DNA from: Limanda limanda
Lineage: Eukaryota > Chordata > Actinopteri > Pleuronectiformes > Pleuronectidae
NCBI RefSeq assembly: GCF_963576545.1
Contig: NC_083651.1
Location: 18,289,748-18,353,747 of the forward strand
Length of the DNA stretch: 64,000 nucleotides
Direction: 5' to 3'
Both the position numbers and the translations under genes were made by a program. The notes beneath the pieces were generated by a model. It was not told the DNA's origin. It worked only from the letters and a program-made list of their open reading frames with translations, and ran no database searches. Below are positions 36,901 to 48,160 of the stretch, in pieces. Numbering within the stretch: the stretch's first letter is position 1; each line of letters begins with the position of its first letter.

Positions 36901-39900
36901 TCCAGGATAAAAAATAATCTACTGCCAGAGGCACTGCATTAAAGATGCATCATGTTCATAAATATTAACAAATGCATGAACGCGGAGTTAATTTCAGCTC
37001 TATTGAAATCTTTCTATTTATTTTTTGTATTCATCTCGGGTAGGAGAGGCGAGACCATTAGACAAACAGGTCGAAATGAAAACCTCCCAGAAATCACACT
37101 CAAAACAAACAGTTATCATGAGACGTCTGTGAGATAAGGTCCTTTGTGGGACTAATAAACAATAAGCAACTATTTATCTTTATTTATTTATATGAAAATG
37201 GAAATTCATGATTTCTTTTTTTTTTATCTGTCCAAACAAATGTTGGGAGAGAAAACTGAATAGTCATCCATTTGCTTAAAATATACAAATAGCTGAATGC
37301 TTCTATAATTGTTGCGAAAGCTGCATATGCCCACTTGAGGTTATGACTCCCTTTCAAAGGTAATTACATAACGGACGAGGTGTGTTACACAGTCTTGCTT
37401 CCTTAAGAGCTGACATTTTGGAGATGCAAAGTTTCCTCTGCAGGATTCTTTAGAGGGAAACTAAGATAAGGTGGCTGATGATGAGGAAGATGAGGGACAG
37501 GGCTGAAGAAGTCTTTCTTCATCACAGGAACAAGAGAGATGATGAAAATTTGTAAACACCTCCACTTGAGGGGTTTGTCTGCAAAGCTTCTGCAGTGGAG
37601 TCTCTTTTTTTTTCCGAGGCTCAGCCGAAGACGGTGTTTTTATGTTAATTAGCCACTTTGTGCTGCACTGGTTGTTCTCTGAATGCTCTGTTAGAGTCAC
37701 TTGTTTCACTCTCCACCACCTGTCACACCGAGAAAAGATGATGAGAGGGGGATCGAGTGAGAACAAGGCAGCTGTACTCTCGGCTCCTCTTTTTTGTCAG
37801 TTTGAGGACAAAAAAATCCAGGATATCACCTCAGCTGCCTCCTCCATCTTGGCACATCGGGCCCGTCCACGTCCACATGCTATCACACGAACAAGTGGAG
37901 AAGATAATTAGCTAAATCTGCAATTGGCCCTTGATCCAATCTCTGAAGATGTCCCCCTCTTGCCGTGCCACGTACCGGCGCAAATAGAAAGGGGACCGTG
38001 AGACCTGCTGCAAGAAAAGCGAAAAAACGACCTCATCCTCTATTTGAAATGAACTCTTATTAATATTTCAAAATGTTGGATATGAACGTGGCTTTGAAGT
38101 GATGAGCAGCCTTTTCCCAGTGGAAAAGAGGGGCCGTGATTGGGAGCACTGGCAAAAAGGGAATTAAACAAGAGAGTGAGAAAAAAAAAAAAAGTGGCTC
38201 AGAATGAGGCTCTCTCTCTCGCACACACACAAAAAAAACCTCAGCAGCATTTTGCCTGTACAGAGGAGAGAGAGACGCAGGAGAGTGTGTAAAGTGGTTA
38301 AAAAGACCTGGTAGAGGAAAAAAGGTAGAGGATGGTACTTTAGCTGGTGTCTCTGTCATTACCCCTTCACTTTGCAAACTGCCAAGCCAGTTCCTTAATT
38401 TCCCTTGTCGCCCTTCACTATGACAGAAGTTTAAGTGAGTTAAAAGCAAACCTGCACAGGCCGCGCTGCCTCCGAGAACTGTGATTAAAAAGTCAAATCA
38501 AACGATATCAATTTTGAAATATGGTCAAAGATGCAGCTGGTTGTTGGATGTAATCAGCCAAAAGCCCAAAGGATTCTACACACTCCACACCCTGGAAACA
38601 CTGACTGTAGACACACACACACCCACACACACAGACACACAAACAGACATATTCACGAATAGAAACCATTCCTCTTCTATCTCACAGATGCAGTACTGTG
38701 GCCTAAGAGATTTGTGAGCTCATTTGCAGGCACATTAAAGCTCCACTCACTCCAACTTGGAAAATATCTCAGCCTTTTGACAATTTTTTATTGTAGGAAG
38801 CGCAAAACTCATTTCGGCAGTTGACACTTGGGTATAGATATTCGAGATACATGCATTTTTTCGGAGAGGAGCTGCTGTGTGGATGCAAGGTATGTCTGGA
38901 AATTGGATGTGTAAGCATTTCTTTGGTGCAGGATGTGTGGGGTCGGGAGGATATAGAAAACAAGCGCGACATTTTCGCTGTAATGATGTAAACCAAAGTC
39001 ATCTGTAACAGCTCGTGAAAGGATCTTCTGAGGGGATTTCTCTGGGAGAAGTCCAAACATGCTTAGACCGAGTCAAGAGACAGAGACGCTACGAAAAACT
39101 TCCAGTGAGGGTTACTTCCCTCACTGGAGGTAGTAGTAAGGAAATCTAAAGTGGTGTTTTCCTGGGCAAAAAAAGAAGAGGAAGCTATGAGAGCTTTAGG
39201 ATAAAGGCTTGTTGCTCCCTTGCTTTGCTACGGCATTCTGAATCCATTTGCTTTAAAAGCCTTCTTCTGCCAAGCAGCTAGTCAGTGATTAGCAGAGACA
39301 ATTACCCACGAAAGACCTGCCAACAAAATAGGTTATGCAAAACAAAAAAGGACCCATTAGCTTGTGGAGTGCACCTCAGCTCCACTGGGGACCGGCTGTA
39401 CTGCGTTTCTGGCAAATGTACACAGACGTAATAGGATGGTTTCATGTAGCCCCACATGTAAATGCGGCACCTTGACATGTTAACAGCCAGTCAAGCTGAC
39501 ACACTTGTTAATTAGCTGGAATCAAACAAGCCCTACAATCATAATCATAATCCTATGAATGGGACCTGCATGGTGTCAGAAGAAAATAATCTGAAGTAAA
39601 GGCAAAGCATTGTTAACTAGACCTGCAAATATAGACTTCCTGTACTTGTTTCAAAGTAAAAGCACTCTAGCCTTTCTGTTGACTGAAAACATTAAAGGTG
39701 TCGTCTGGGCAAGACCAGAAACTCCAGTAGCTCTCTAAGTTTGGTCGAGCTAGAGCTGGTACACAGATCTCTGAAATGTAGAATCTGTTGTGTTGCGGTT
39801 GTCGTTGAGCAAATCATAACCATTTATCAGAAATACACCTAGTCAGAGATCAGAGTCAGAGTTCATTCACAGCCAACATGGCTGCCAATGTGTAAAGGTC

Positions 39901-41411
39901 TGTTGAATTGGCTTTGGAGATGATATCAGGAAGAAAAAACAACTGCAAGCTGTCATTTTCTGTCACTCTATACGACATTGCACTTTGCGTTGTTGTAGGT
40001 CTGCTCTGCAGCTGTTGACTTGATAAAATGGCTTCACACCACAATCACTACTGCTCAGGCTGCAAATGACGTCATGGCAGCGCCCGATTCTAGAATAGAT
40101 TTGCTACATTTCTGTACAGTTGGAGGAAGAGTCGACAGTCATTGATCTGAACACCAAACATCCCCATCTCCCACTTTGAACTCACTGGTGTCGAGACCCC
40201 CCGAGTGCTGCGTGTGTAACGTCGTTGGCATAATTTATTCATGTAGATGGGAGTGTTTGGGTGGTCCTGCTTGAGACTGGGACACAATCTCTGCTGCCGG
40301 TAAACACCACTTTAATGGGCCCGACTGGCCGGGAATAGCTGCGGCAGCGTGGGGAAGACGGCATATATAAGAAATGAACAATAAGGATCTGTCATATACA
40401 AGCGAAAAGCAGCAAGAGGGAAAAAGTGGCAGCGTAGCAAATGTCTCCGACTAGAAAAGGGCTAAGGGGGATGACAATGTGCTGGCGTGAGCTCTTGCAG
40501 TTCCCCCCAGGGTGTTAGCACTGTATGCTGAAACGCTCTGAAATGCTGGCGCTGGCCCACTTTGCCTGTCTGGCACAGTGATACAGACAGAGAGTCATGC
40601 TGGGTGCTTAACTCCAAAGTGACATACATGTAAAGGAAGGTCCTGGGAGGGGGTGCAGGCCGGGGGCGAAGGCAGCTGATCAATCAAGGCATCAGAACAC
40701 TGACATCATTCAACAATCTGAAAAATTGAAACAACTGATATAACTTATATATAATGTTTGGACTGAGGCTGGACAGTAGTTGGATCATTTTTCAAGTTTC
40801 TGCTTGCAAGAATCTTAAAACAGTTTTAAGTTCAATATGTTTGATGTTCACTGGACAGATGTGACAGAGAAGAAACCAGGAGCTTAAACGAGAATAAAAC
40901 AGCCGTTCAGTTTTTCTATATATTCACGTGGTTGTGTCCAGGTGCATTGATGCCTCAGACAATTGTGGGCGACATTTTCTCATTTCCAATGTCAAACTAA
41001 AGAAGTCATGGTTCGATCAGCGTCAATCGTAGCCGGAGCTGATAAAACTACTGACTACTGAAAAGTAATTTTACCCGGCAGTGAAAGACGAATCTATCCA
41101 TTCTTCCCATTGCAGACATATGCCAGGTGTTTGTGGATGTAAGTGAGTTTTTTGATCAGTAGAAAGTGGACTTTACATACAAATGGGTCTGTAGAAGAAA
41201 ATGTTCTGATATGTTCCATAGGAGCTTCATTAGGGCAAGCCAATCATGGTTTAAGACACAGAGGCATAGATCCTGGGAATGAGGACTAGACAGCCAACTC
41301 GAAGTGAGAAGCAGAAAAGTCAGTGGAGCAAAGCTGAGCGGACGGAAACTCCCCACACAAATCAGGAGACAAGGAAAGTCTGTGAGTAAAAAAGAAAGAA
41401 AAGGGCCTGGT
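30911..41411. other. 10.5-kb gene-poor tract
   Basis: No exon with homology was recognised. A 243-codon minus-strand frame (31181-31912) is composition-driven: it crosses a pyrimidine/purine-rich tract and yields low-complexity Ser/Pro/His sequence. Short CA-rich stretches occur near 33.06-33.10, 33.48 and 38.61-38.65 kb. The rest shows no terminal repeats that I could pair. If synteny with mammals holds, this could be the distal cps1-erbb4 interval and may hold enhancers, but no coding match to either neighbour is visible. Confidence 0.4.
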
Positions 41412-41527
41412 CGGGGTATATGCAGCAATCCTGAGATTAAATTCAATACTTTTCAAGACCTTTTTCAAGACCCTTCTAATATTTTTCAAGACCCCAGCGC
41501 CACTAGGAGCTGTAACCGGTTACATCT

Positions 41528-41910
41528 ACATATATCCCATCTGGATGCTGGATCATGATCTTGCTGGCTGCTGACCAGAGACTATGATTGTAGCAGGACT
41601 GCTTGACATATAGTTTTTAAGTTATCCTTCAAAATGTTAACCCTCATCAATGCTGCTAAAAACTTTAATTCCGATGATGTTTTCCTACACTTGACATCTG
41701 TTGCACTTGTGTCCTTCCTGGGAGACGGATCCCTCACATGTGGCTCTGAGGTTTCTACGTATTTTTACCTGTTAAAAGGGTTTTTAGTAGTTTTTCTTTA
41801 CTCTTGCTGAGGGTTAAGGACAGAGGATTTCTCACCATGTTTAAGCCCTGTGAGACAAACTGTGATTTGTGAATATGGGCTATACAAATAAAATTTGATT
41901 GATTGATTGA
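41528..41910 (+). repeat. Common teleost interspersed repeat with GATTGATTGATT tail
   Basis: The run includes accagagactatgattgtag, cctgggagacggatccctca, gttaaaagggtttttagtag, gggttaaggacagaggattt, ccctgtgagacaaactgtga and gggctatacaaataaaattt, then ends (GATT)n. This is a familiar 3' end of a high-copy percomorph retroposon with a short tandem tail. The LINE/SINE family was not assigned by me. It lies inside the 41.4-43.7 kb hAT. Confidence 0.75.
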
Positions 41911-42081
41911 TTTACATCAGCGACACAATTGAGATTGCAAAATTAAATGAAGTTTGCCAGAACTTCTATGTAGCACTGCATCAACACAACAAAATTCAGA
42001 TAGGCCGGGAGGGAATAAATCTCAAAATAATAAATTGAGTTTCTAAGCCAAAAGGCATAATTTATTTAAAACAATAACATG

Positions 42082-42104
42082 CTCACTCACTCACTCACTC
42101 ACAC
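42082..42104. repeat. (ACTC)n microsatellite
   Basis: Five or so ACTC units directly before the small MITE. Confidence 0.85.
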
Positions 42105-42114
42105 ATGCAAACAA

Positions 42115-42294
42115 CAGTGTTTCCCACAGGATTTGTAGAGATCATGGTGGATGGACCCTGGACCCTCTTGGAAGAGGATATAGTACATTTTAAAGTAAAG
42201 ATGCATCAATCTGGTCCACTTTGAGAGACAAATTAAAAGGCTGGATTGAATTTAATATGGCAGTCAGAATCTACTTGTGGTGTGAGAAACACTG
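42115..42294. mobile_element. Small hAT-like MITE (180 bp)
   Basis: The left end is CAGTGTTTCCCACAGGA and the right end on the opposite strand is CAGTGTTTCTCACACC, giving a 14-bp terminus with one mismatch. No clean 8-bp duplication flanks it (gcaaacaa versus caaagaca). Confidence 0.5.
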
Positions 42295-42859
42295 CAAAGA
42301 CACACTGAGCAGTAACTGGTTCAGTCAACTCTGCAATAGGCACTTTTATAATACTTTAAAGAATAAAACTATTTTGCAGCATAAATAACACAAATCAGAT
42401 CAACATATTCACTGATATAATGCTACAACTTTCTCAAAAAGAGCCACCATGTGGCATGTCTTTAGTGCAACAAAGTGTTTAACTGACAACTAGTCTGGTA
42501 TCTCACCTGAAGGAAATAACAATCTGCGCTATTCTCCCAGTATTATGATATAATAACAGAACTCAGAATTGTACGTGTGTAAACTTTGAACATGGACGAA
42601 ACTAACTGAGCTGTGGTAGTGCTCACTCCTTACAAATATGATTCATTGGACGTGAGAGAGGTGTTTTACTGTTGTGTCGAGACACCACAACACTTGTGCA
42701 CGCGGCGGTGGCGTGGCGTGGCGACGTCACGGACGTCTGTACAAGTTGAAGTGGTGACAACTGAACTGAGTTAACGTTAGCAACGCTAGCAGCTAGTTAC
42801 TAGCTTCAGCTTTCGTACTCGTACTGGGTCGTGTAACAACGTTAACCGAGGGAGTTGTT

Positions 42860-43077
42860 GCCCAATGCTCGATGGACAACCGCTGTCTGCGTGCCGCAGC
42901 GGATCCGTGGCTAGCACCTTGCATCTGTGACTGACCGGAGAGCATTGATCTCCATTGAAACTCGCTTTCTTCCTACAGACCAAACAGTAGCCTCCCGGTC
43001 ACTCCCAGCGACGGGCTTCAGCCAGGGCTTGAACTGCTCGTGTTCCAGCCACGACCCCGTGAATTTACACGTACCCA
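42860..43077 (-). pseudogene. hAT transposase N-terminal BED-type zinc-finger exon, frameshifted
   Basis: From an ATG at 43077 the - strand reads MGTCKFTGSWLEHEQF then KPWLKPVAGSDREA. This closely follows the start of teleost hAT transposases (MGKCKF..SWL....F..WL.PV). The expected CxxC of the BED finger appears only in another frame (CLVCRKKASF), after which the first frame resumes with MEINALRSVTDARC, resembling the usual MGxxALxSHxxxxxH. Two compensating frameshifts and the loss of His in that last motif make it non-functional. No downstream transposase body is seen. The surrounding CpG richness fits the 5' end of an old autonomous element. Confidence 0.7.
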
Positions 43078-43655
43078 TTGCAGCAATATAAATAATGTGT
43101 GGCTTACTGTTCGCAGCTAGCCGTCCTCTACATGGAAGATTCAACGACTCGTGCTATTCGCGCTGCAGCCTCGCGCTCGAGCCCCGTCCCAGTTTGAACG
43201 CCAGGTATTTTTTTGTTGCGTTGTCGTGAGGACTAGAATAAGTGAATTCACATAAACTTTTAACAACTTTTGACAAATGTGCTATTCACATCGAGAAAAC
43301 AACACATTTGTAAGCTATTTTATTTAGTGGCTTTATTGTGGAAGGTTGATGTGTAGTTCCTGTTATAAGCAAGGTGCTGGTGGGACTCTTATTTTGAAGG
43401 GGGGTTCTAACGGAAGGGGGTGTTGTCCAGAGAGAAGTGCGAAGGAAAATATACGGGTGCGATCTCCCGATTAAATAACCATCTCTCGTGTCACTTTTCG
43501 GCTGAGGCCTGACAGTATAAGAGGAAAAAACTATCGGCTACAGAGTCTTGAATTCGAAAATGATTCAAGACTTTTTAATACTTTTCAAGGGTCTTGATTT
43601 TCCCTAAATTTATATATCCTCTTTTAATACTTTTCAAGACCCCGCGGATACCCTG

Positions 43656-46600
43656 CTGGTACATAGAAAGAAGATGGAGCTTCCCTTCCTTCCTTGTTAT
43701 GTCATGTTGTGATGATTTAAAGAAACATACAGTGTAGCCTGGTAGAGCTTAAGCAGTTTGACAGCATTTGTTCGCTTGTGTCCCGGCGTGGAGCGTAGCA
43801 CTTTACTGTAGCAGGAGCTGGTTTTCTACTGATACTGGGATGTTTGCTCCTCATGTCTTCTCCATTTCATGTCAACCTCTAGCCCTTTGCTGAACCTGAC
43901 AGGATTTCAGAGGCCTAAAAAAAGAGATTTAAATGGTGGTAATAGAAAATTGAATTAAAGTGAACAAAGCCAGATAAACTGGCTTGGTGGTGTTTGTTAT
44001 TTAGAGAGTGTTAATCCAGGGCAATGCTGCCCAAATAAAAGCGAGGGCAGAATGAGCTGTTGCCTTTAAGCTAATGAGATATTGACCAAATCCTCTTATA
44101 GCCAAACTATTTTGTTCGGGCTCAGTGAGCGATTTTCTCGCTGGCACTAATATGAATGTTGATGTGTGGCTGTGCTGAGTGCCAGGTGAAGGTGACTCAA
44201 GATGAGCAACATGTCTAACCTGTGCATGAAAGAAGCAGCAAAGTTTAAACCTATAATTTCAAGTCTGAAGGAACAATGTGATTATCTTTTTGAAGAATCT
44301 CTAGCAGACAAACGCACTTTCTTTTTGTCTAGACTCACTGATTAGACGTTGTATTATCTTTCCCTTACAGTGGAAATGTCATTTCCATGGTTTTAGAATA
44401 GACTTGCAAACAAAATGGGATTCAGTTTTAAAAAAGCTAAAGATCATTCTTTTAAAATTGTAATCACTTGCATTAAAGATTTTAGAAGAAATATGTTTTC
44501 TCTTTCGGAAATAATTTGAAGGATTTAGTAACCATCTGTCACCATTGTAGATTTATTCCAATGGTTTTGTTTCCTGTTGCGAATTCTATTAATATTTACT
44601 TTGGCAAATGAGATATTTTCACACGTATATTGGACAAGTACATTTCCCTACTGTGTCCTATTTGTGGTCGTTAATATTTGCTTTAAAGGAAGTTTCACAT
44701 GTTTTATTGGCTGGTGATTGTAAACCAAAATGATAATTTAGTTGATAAGAAGTTGAAATATAAATAAAATTGGGTGTAATCAGTTTCATCCAAACCAATG
44801 GGGTATTGTAATGGGGAAGTCAACAGAAGCTTCACAGTGGAGTCAGTGGGAGTGTGAAAGAGTGGGGTCCCATCCAATTCCTGTTCGGAGATGCATAGCT
44901 TATAATAGACTGACTTGTTGAGACTCTGTTGTTTTGCCAAATCACTTTCTTTTCTACACACAAGTCAGTTTTACACGGGAGTTACAAATGTTGTTTGATT
45001 TTTACAGAGATTCTTCGAATTTAACTAGGGAAATAATCTTGTAAATTGTAAAATCACCTTTTAGATCACGTGTTTATAATCTTTTCTAACAGGTGCAGTA
45101 GAAGACAGTGTTAAAAAGTGGCCATCACAGAGAGAAGATTAGAAACTGGGATAAAGTCCTGGGTAGAGCATGCAAATTCCGCTCATGTGTGTTTGTTCGT
45201 GTTGCGTTAACACTGGCATCGGCCATTATTGCCAACAGATCTCAAATCTCCTTATCTTTCCAAGTTGCATCTTTTTTGGCGTTCTTCATCCGGAAATATT
45301 TGTATACATATAATTAATATGATTATAGTATTTTTCTTTTCCAGTTTTGCGTCCATTGTGTATTGGATACATTTCAACAAGCTCACTTGCTTGCTGTGAA
45401 AAAAAATGTCCAGAGCTCATTGCATGTCTGAAATCAGCTGGGGGGTTAAACACACAATATGCAAATTCCTGCCAATGGGGGGGGTCTCTCTATCAAAACA
45501 TTAGTTTGGTGATGTTGTGAAATGGTTTTTAGGGATTGGTGTCTACAGCACCATAACATTGCAGCCTGGTTTCCCTGATTGTTTCAGTTCTTTCAGCTTA
45601 CAAAACATGTAACATAGGCCTTCCTAGATATTTTGATCTAGAAATTTGTAACTTTTATTTGGTATGTTGAACTGTTGCCCTCAGAAACTAGAGCTATTCA
45701 ACAATCTGTCAAGCGTTTCTGAAGAAGCATCCCAGCGGCTTAATTTAATTGATTTAGCTCGCCCAAATCAACTCCTGGTAATTTCATACCGGAGCCGGCT
45801 CTCAGTCACAGTAACTGCTTGTTCAATCAACTTTGTACATTACATTTGCGACTCGAACCGTTTAGCTTTTCTTACGTCCGTGACTCAAGTGTGCTTTATA
45901 TAGAGCAATCATAAGTGCATGTGAAGATTTGCACACGCCCTCGTGTCCGCACAGGGAGACGCCATTTATTCTCTGGAGGGAGCGGACTTCTGTTTCAATG
46001 CTCTGTATGCTAATGAATAAATAAAAAAATTGTTGATTTACAAGTTGACCTGTACCATCACAAACAGCATTACAATCACATTTAATTTCCTTTGCATCGA
46101 GGCATCGGAAAAGACAGAGGGGGCAATCCTATCCATCTGTAGCTGCCCTCACTCTGTCTGCCAGAGAAACCGCAGGGGTTGTGTGCTCACTGAATGAAAT
46201 GTGAATAAATAACAGTGAGAGGGAGGGAGGGAGAGAGAGGGGGAAGAAGAGGCAATAGCATTAATTTCTTCGCTTCATTCATATTCACGCGGCGGGGCCA
46301 TCGCTCTCAGATGTGTGATCTTAAACAGATTTCTTGCCGCTCGCCCCTATCAGCGTATTTTCTTCGTCATGTATCAAAGCTGTCACATGTACGAGTAACA
46401 CCAACCCCCCAAACCCAAACCAACGTCACATCCCGTCTGAGCCAAAGGGATATTCAGGATAGAATCAGGAGGGTGGGGGGTGGAGGTGGAGCACGGACCC
46501 CCGGTGCACACTGCCAGGATCGTGGCAGGAGACAACACCATACATCAGCGGGGACATAGGCTGTCAGAGCGTGAATGGGTTTTGTCTTGAATGAATAACT

Positions 46601-47034
46601 ACCAGAAATGTGCGGTGGCGGGGGGGAAGAAGAGAGCTTTACTCGCCTAAGCCCTTTCATCTCCCGTGATCCACACTCGAGGGTTCGGCTGGAGGAGCAG
46701 GGTGGTGGGATTGATGGAGAGGTGGGGCAGGGGCGTGGCTGCTCGTTGAAATTAAACCGATTCCTCGGTGGCAGAAGATGAGGAAGGAGAGAAAGCCTCG
46801 TCTTCGCACCCAGAGGGAAAGAGAGGAACAAGGCGGCAGATAAATGTCTGCAAAAGCAGGTGCAGCCGAGCCAATCCAACAGTATGAATGGAGTGGGCGC
46901 TATCTGTGCTAGCATTGTGTTGTAGATACTCACGTGAACTGACCCCTCAGGCTCGTTTCGTATGAACGCTTTGGTTTCTTGGCGTAGAGCTAATATCCCA
47001 CCCAAAGGGAACTCTGTCAAAACGAGGAACATTC
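43656..47034. other. Intergenic; possible regulatory islands at 45.7-46.1 and 46.2-46.9 kb
   Basis: No exon was recognised. Around 45.7-46.1 kb the sequence loses simple-repeat character and is dense in homeodomain-like TAATT/ATTA sites (taatttaattgatttag) next to GC-balanced unique sequence. At 46.2-46.9 kb it is GC-richer, with GC-box-like ggggcgtggc near 46730. A 194-codon - frame here (46454-47038) is Pro/Ser-rich and probably composition-driven. Regulatory function is inference only. Confidence 0.3.
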
Positions 47035-47222
47035 TCACTGGAACTATCTCTGGCTCCTAAATGGTGGAATGAGCTCCCCATTGACATCCGGAGGTTTACA
47101 CATCTACCGCCGCAAACTAAAAACATACCTCTTCCGACTATACCTTGAATATAAAATTTAAAATTAAAAAAAAAAAAAAAGATATAAAGATAAAAGCGTC
47201 AGCTAAATGAAATGTAATGTAA
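47035..47222 (+). mobile_element. L2-like LINE, 5'-truncated 3' end
   Basis: LAPKWWNELPIDIR is followed, after a frameshift, by RRKLKTYLFRLYLEYK and a stop. This is the usual C-terminal end of L2-type reverse-transcriptase proteins (WWNxLPxxIR...FKxxLKTxLF). An A-rich run and a tail of agcgtcagctaaatgaaatg plus taatgtaat follow, as at the 3' ends of such LINEs. It is dead and heavily truncated. Confidence 0.8.
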
Positions 47223-47904
47223 TCTCGCAGTCACTGTTTTTTTTCTTCTTCTCACAATTCAGCTCCTGATGGTGATTTTCTCTACAGAGCTCTAGCTATT
47301 TATTAGGACTCAAATGGCAGCACTGTGTATGCATTTTAAGCATAGAGGAACAAAAACTTGCATAAGGCTGTAATAGGGATGCTCCCTCCTCTTGTGACTG
47401 CTTAAGGACAAGGCTTGCGTAAAAACTAAAAAAATAGGCTGTTAAATGGAGGATGAGAAAAAAAAGACCCTCCACTGAGAAGCAACAGTCCATTCTGTGA
47501 GGAGGTGGGTAGGATGGGGAAGGTGAGGAAAGCTGGATAGAAGTGGGAAGTAGGGGAGGGGATGCCGTCTTGCCCACCTTACACTGTTTGTACTCTTCCA
47601 GCATCAAACCAGAATGCCACCTGCTGATTTCCCGTCTGCCCTGGCAAGGCCTATCATGGCAGCTGGCATCCCTCCCCCCCACGTCACTCTCTTCTGAGAA
47701 TGGGTGTGCCAGTGTTAGAGCCGAGTGTCACCTCACATACTTCCGCTGCTGTCACCTTTTGACCTTTTTTGCTCTTTTTTACTAAAGATTGTGAAAATCA
47801 TAATGACAAAAAGTGGATATAAAATGTTGTATTGGACTTTATGAAAAGCAAGACCGATCCCTGTCTATATACCAGCTGGAGTGTTGCTGTAGTAGTGGTC
47901 CTTC
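47223..47904. other. Intergenic, nothing recognised
   Basis: No supported gene or repeat boundaries. Confidence 0.45.
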
Positions 47905-48160
47905 TACTCACACACACACACAAACATTCTTGTACTTTTCTCTTACCTAAACCATCAAAACTAAATGCCTAACCCTTACACTAAACCAGACCTAATTCTA
48001 ACCTTAAAAGCAAGTCTTAACCCTCAAACAAGCCTTTGACAAAGTGGGGACCGTCCAAAATGTCCTCACTTTCCAAAAATGTCCTCACTCCCTTAGGTCA
48101 ATGCTCAAAAGGGTCCTCAAAAATATATAACTACAAGTACACAAACACACACAAAAACAC
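47905..48160. repeat. CA-flanked interspersed repeat with taaccct-like interior
   Basis: CA runs at both ends border inverted blocks (aaacattcttgtac on the left, taactacaagtacacaaac on the right). In between are cctaacccttacacta, ccttaaccctcaaac-type and gtggggaccgtcc / tgtcctcac motifs. The same layout is widespread in fish genomes; the family was not named. Confidence 0.55.

Larger units (their letters stand above)
41412..43655 (-). mobile_element. Decayed hAT transposon with nested insertions
   Basis: The right end, read on the - strand, is CAGGGTATCCGCGGGGTCTT. The left end reads CGGGGTATATGCAGCAATCC, matching (C)xGGGTATxxGCxG. Both ends are followed inside by caatacttttcaagacc-type sequence. 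CTGGT lies directly outside both ends, a 5-bp direct repeat, shorter than the usual 8. A CpG-rich block at 42.66-43.2 kb contains a broken BED-finger exon of a hAT transposase on the - strand. At least two other repeats sit inside. It is probably the deletion derivative of an autonomous element. Confidence 0.65.

Noticed and set aside
46454..47038. 194-codon - ORF
   Set aside because: Pro/Ser-rich composition product of a GC-richer block; its 5' end runs up to the truncated LINE.
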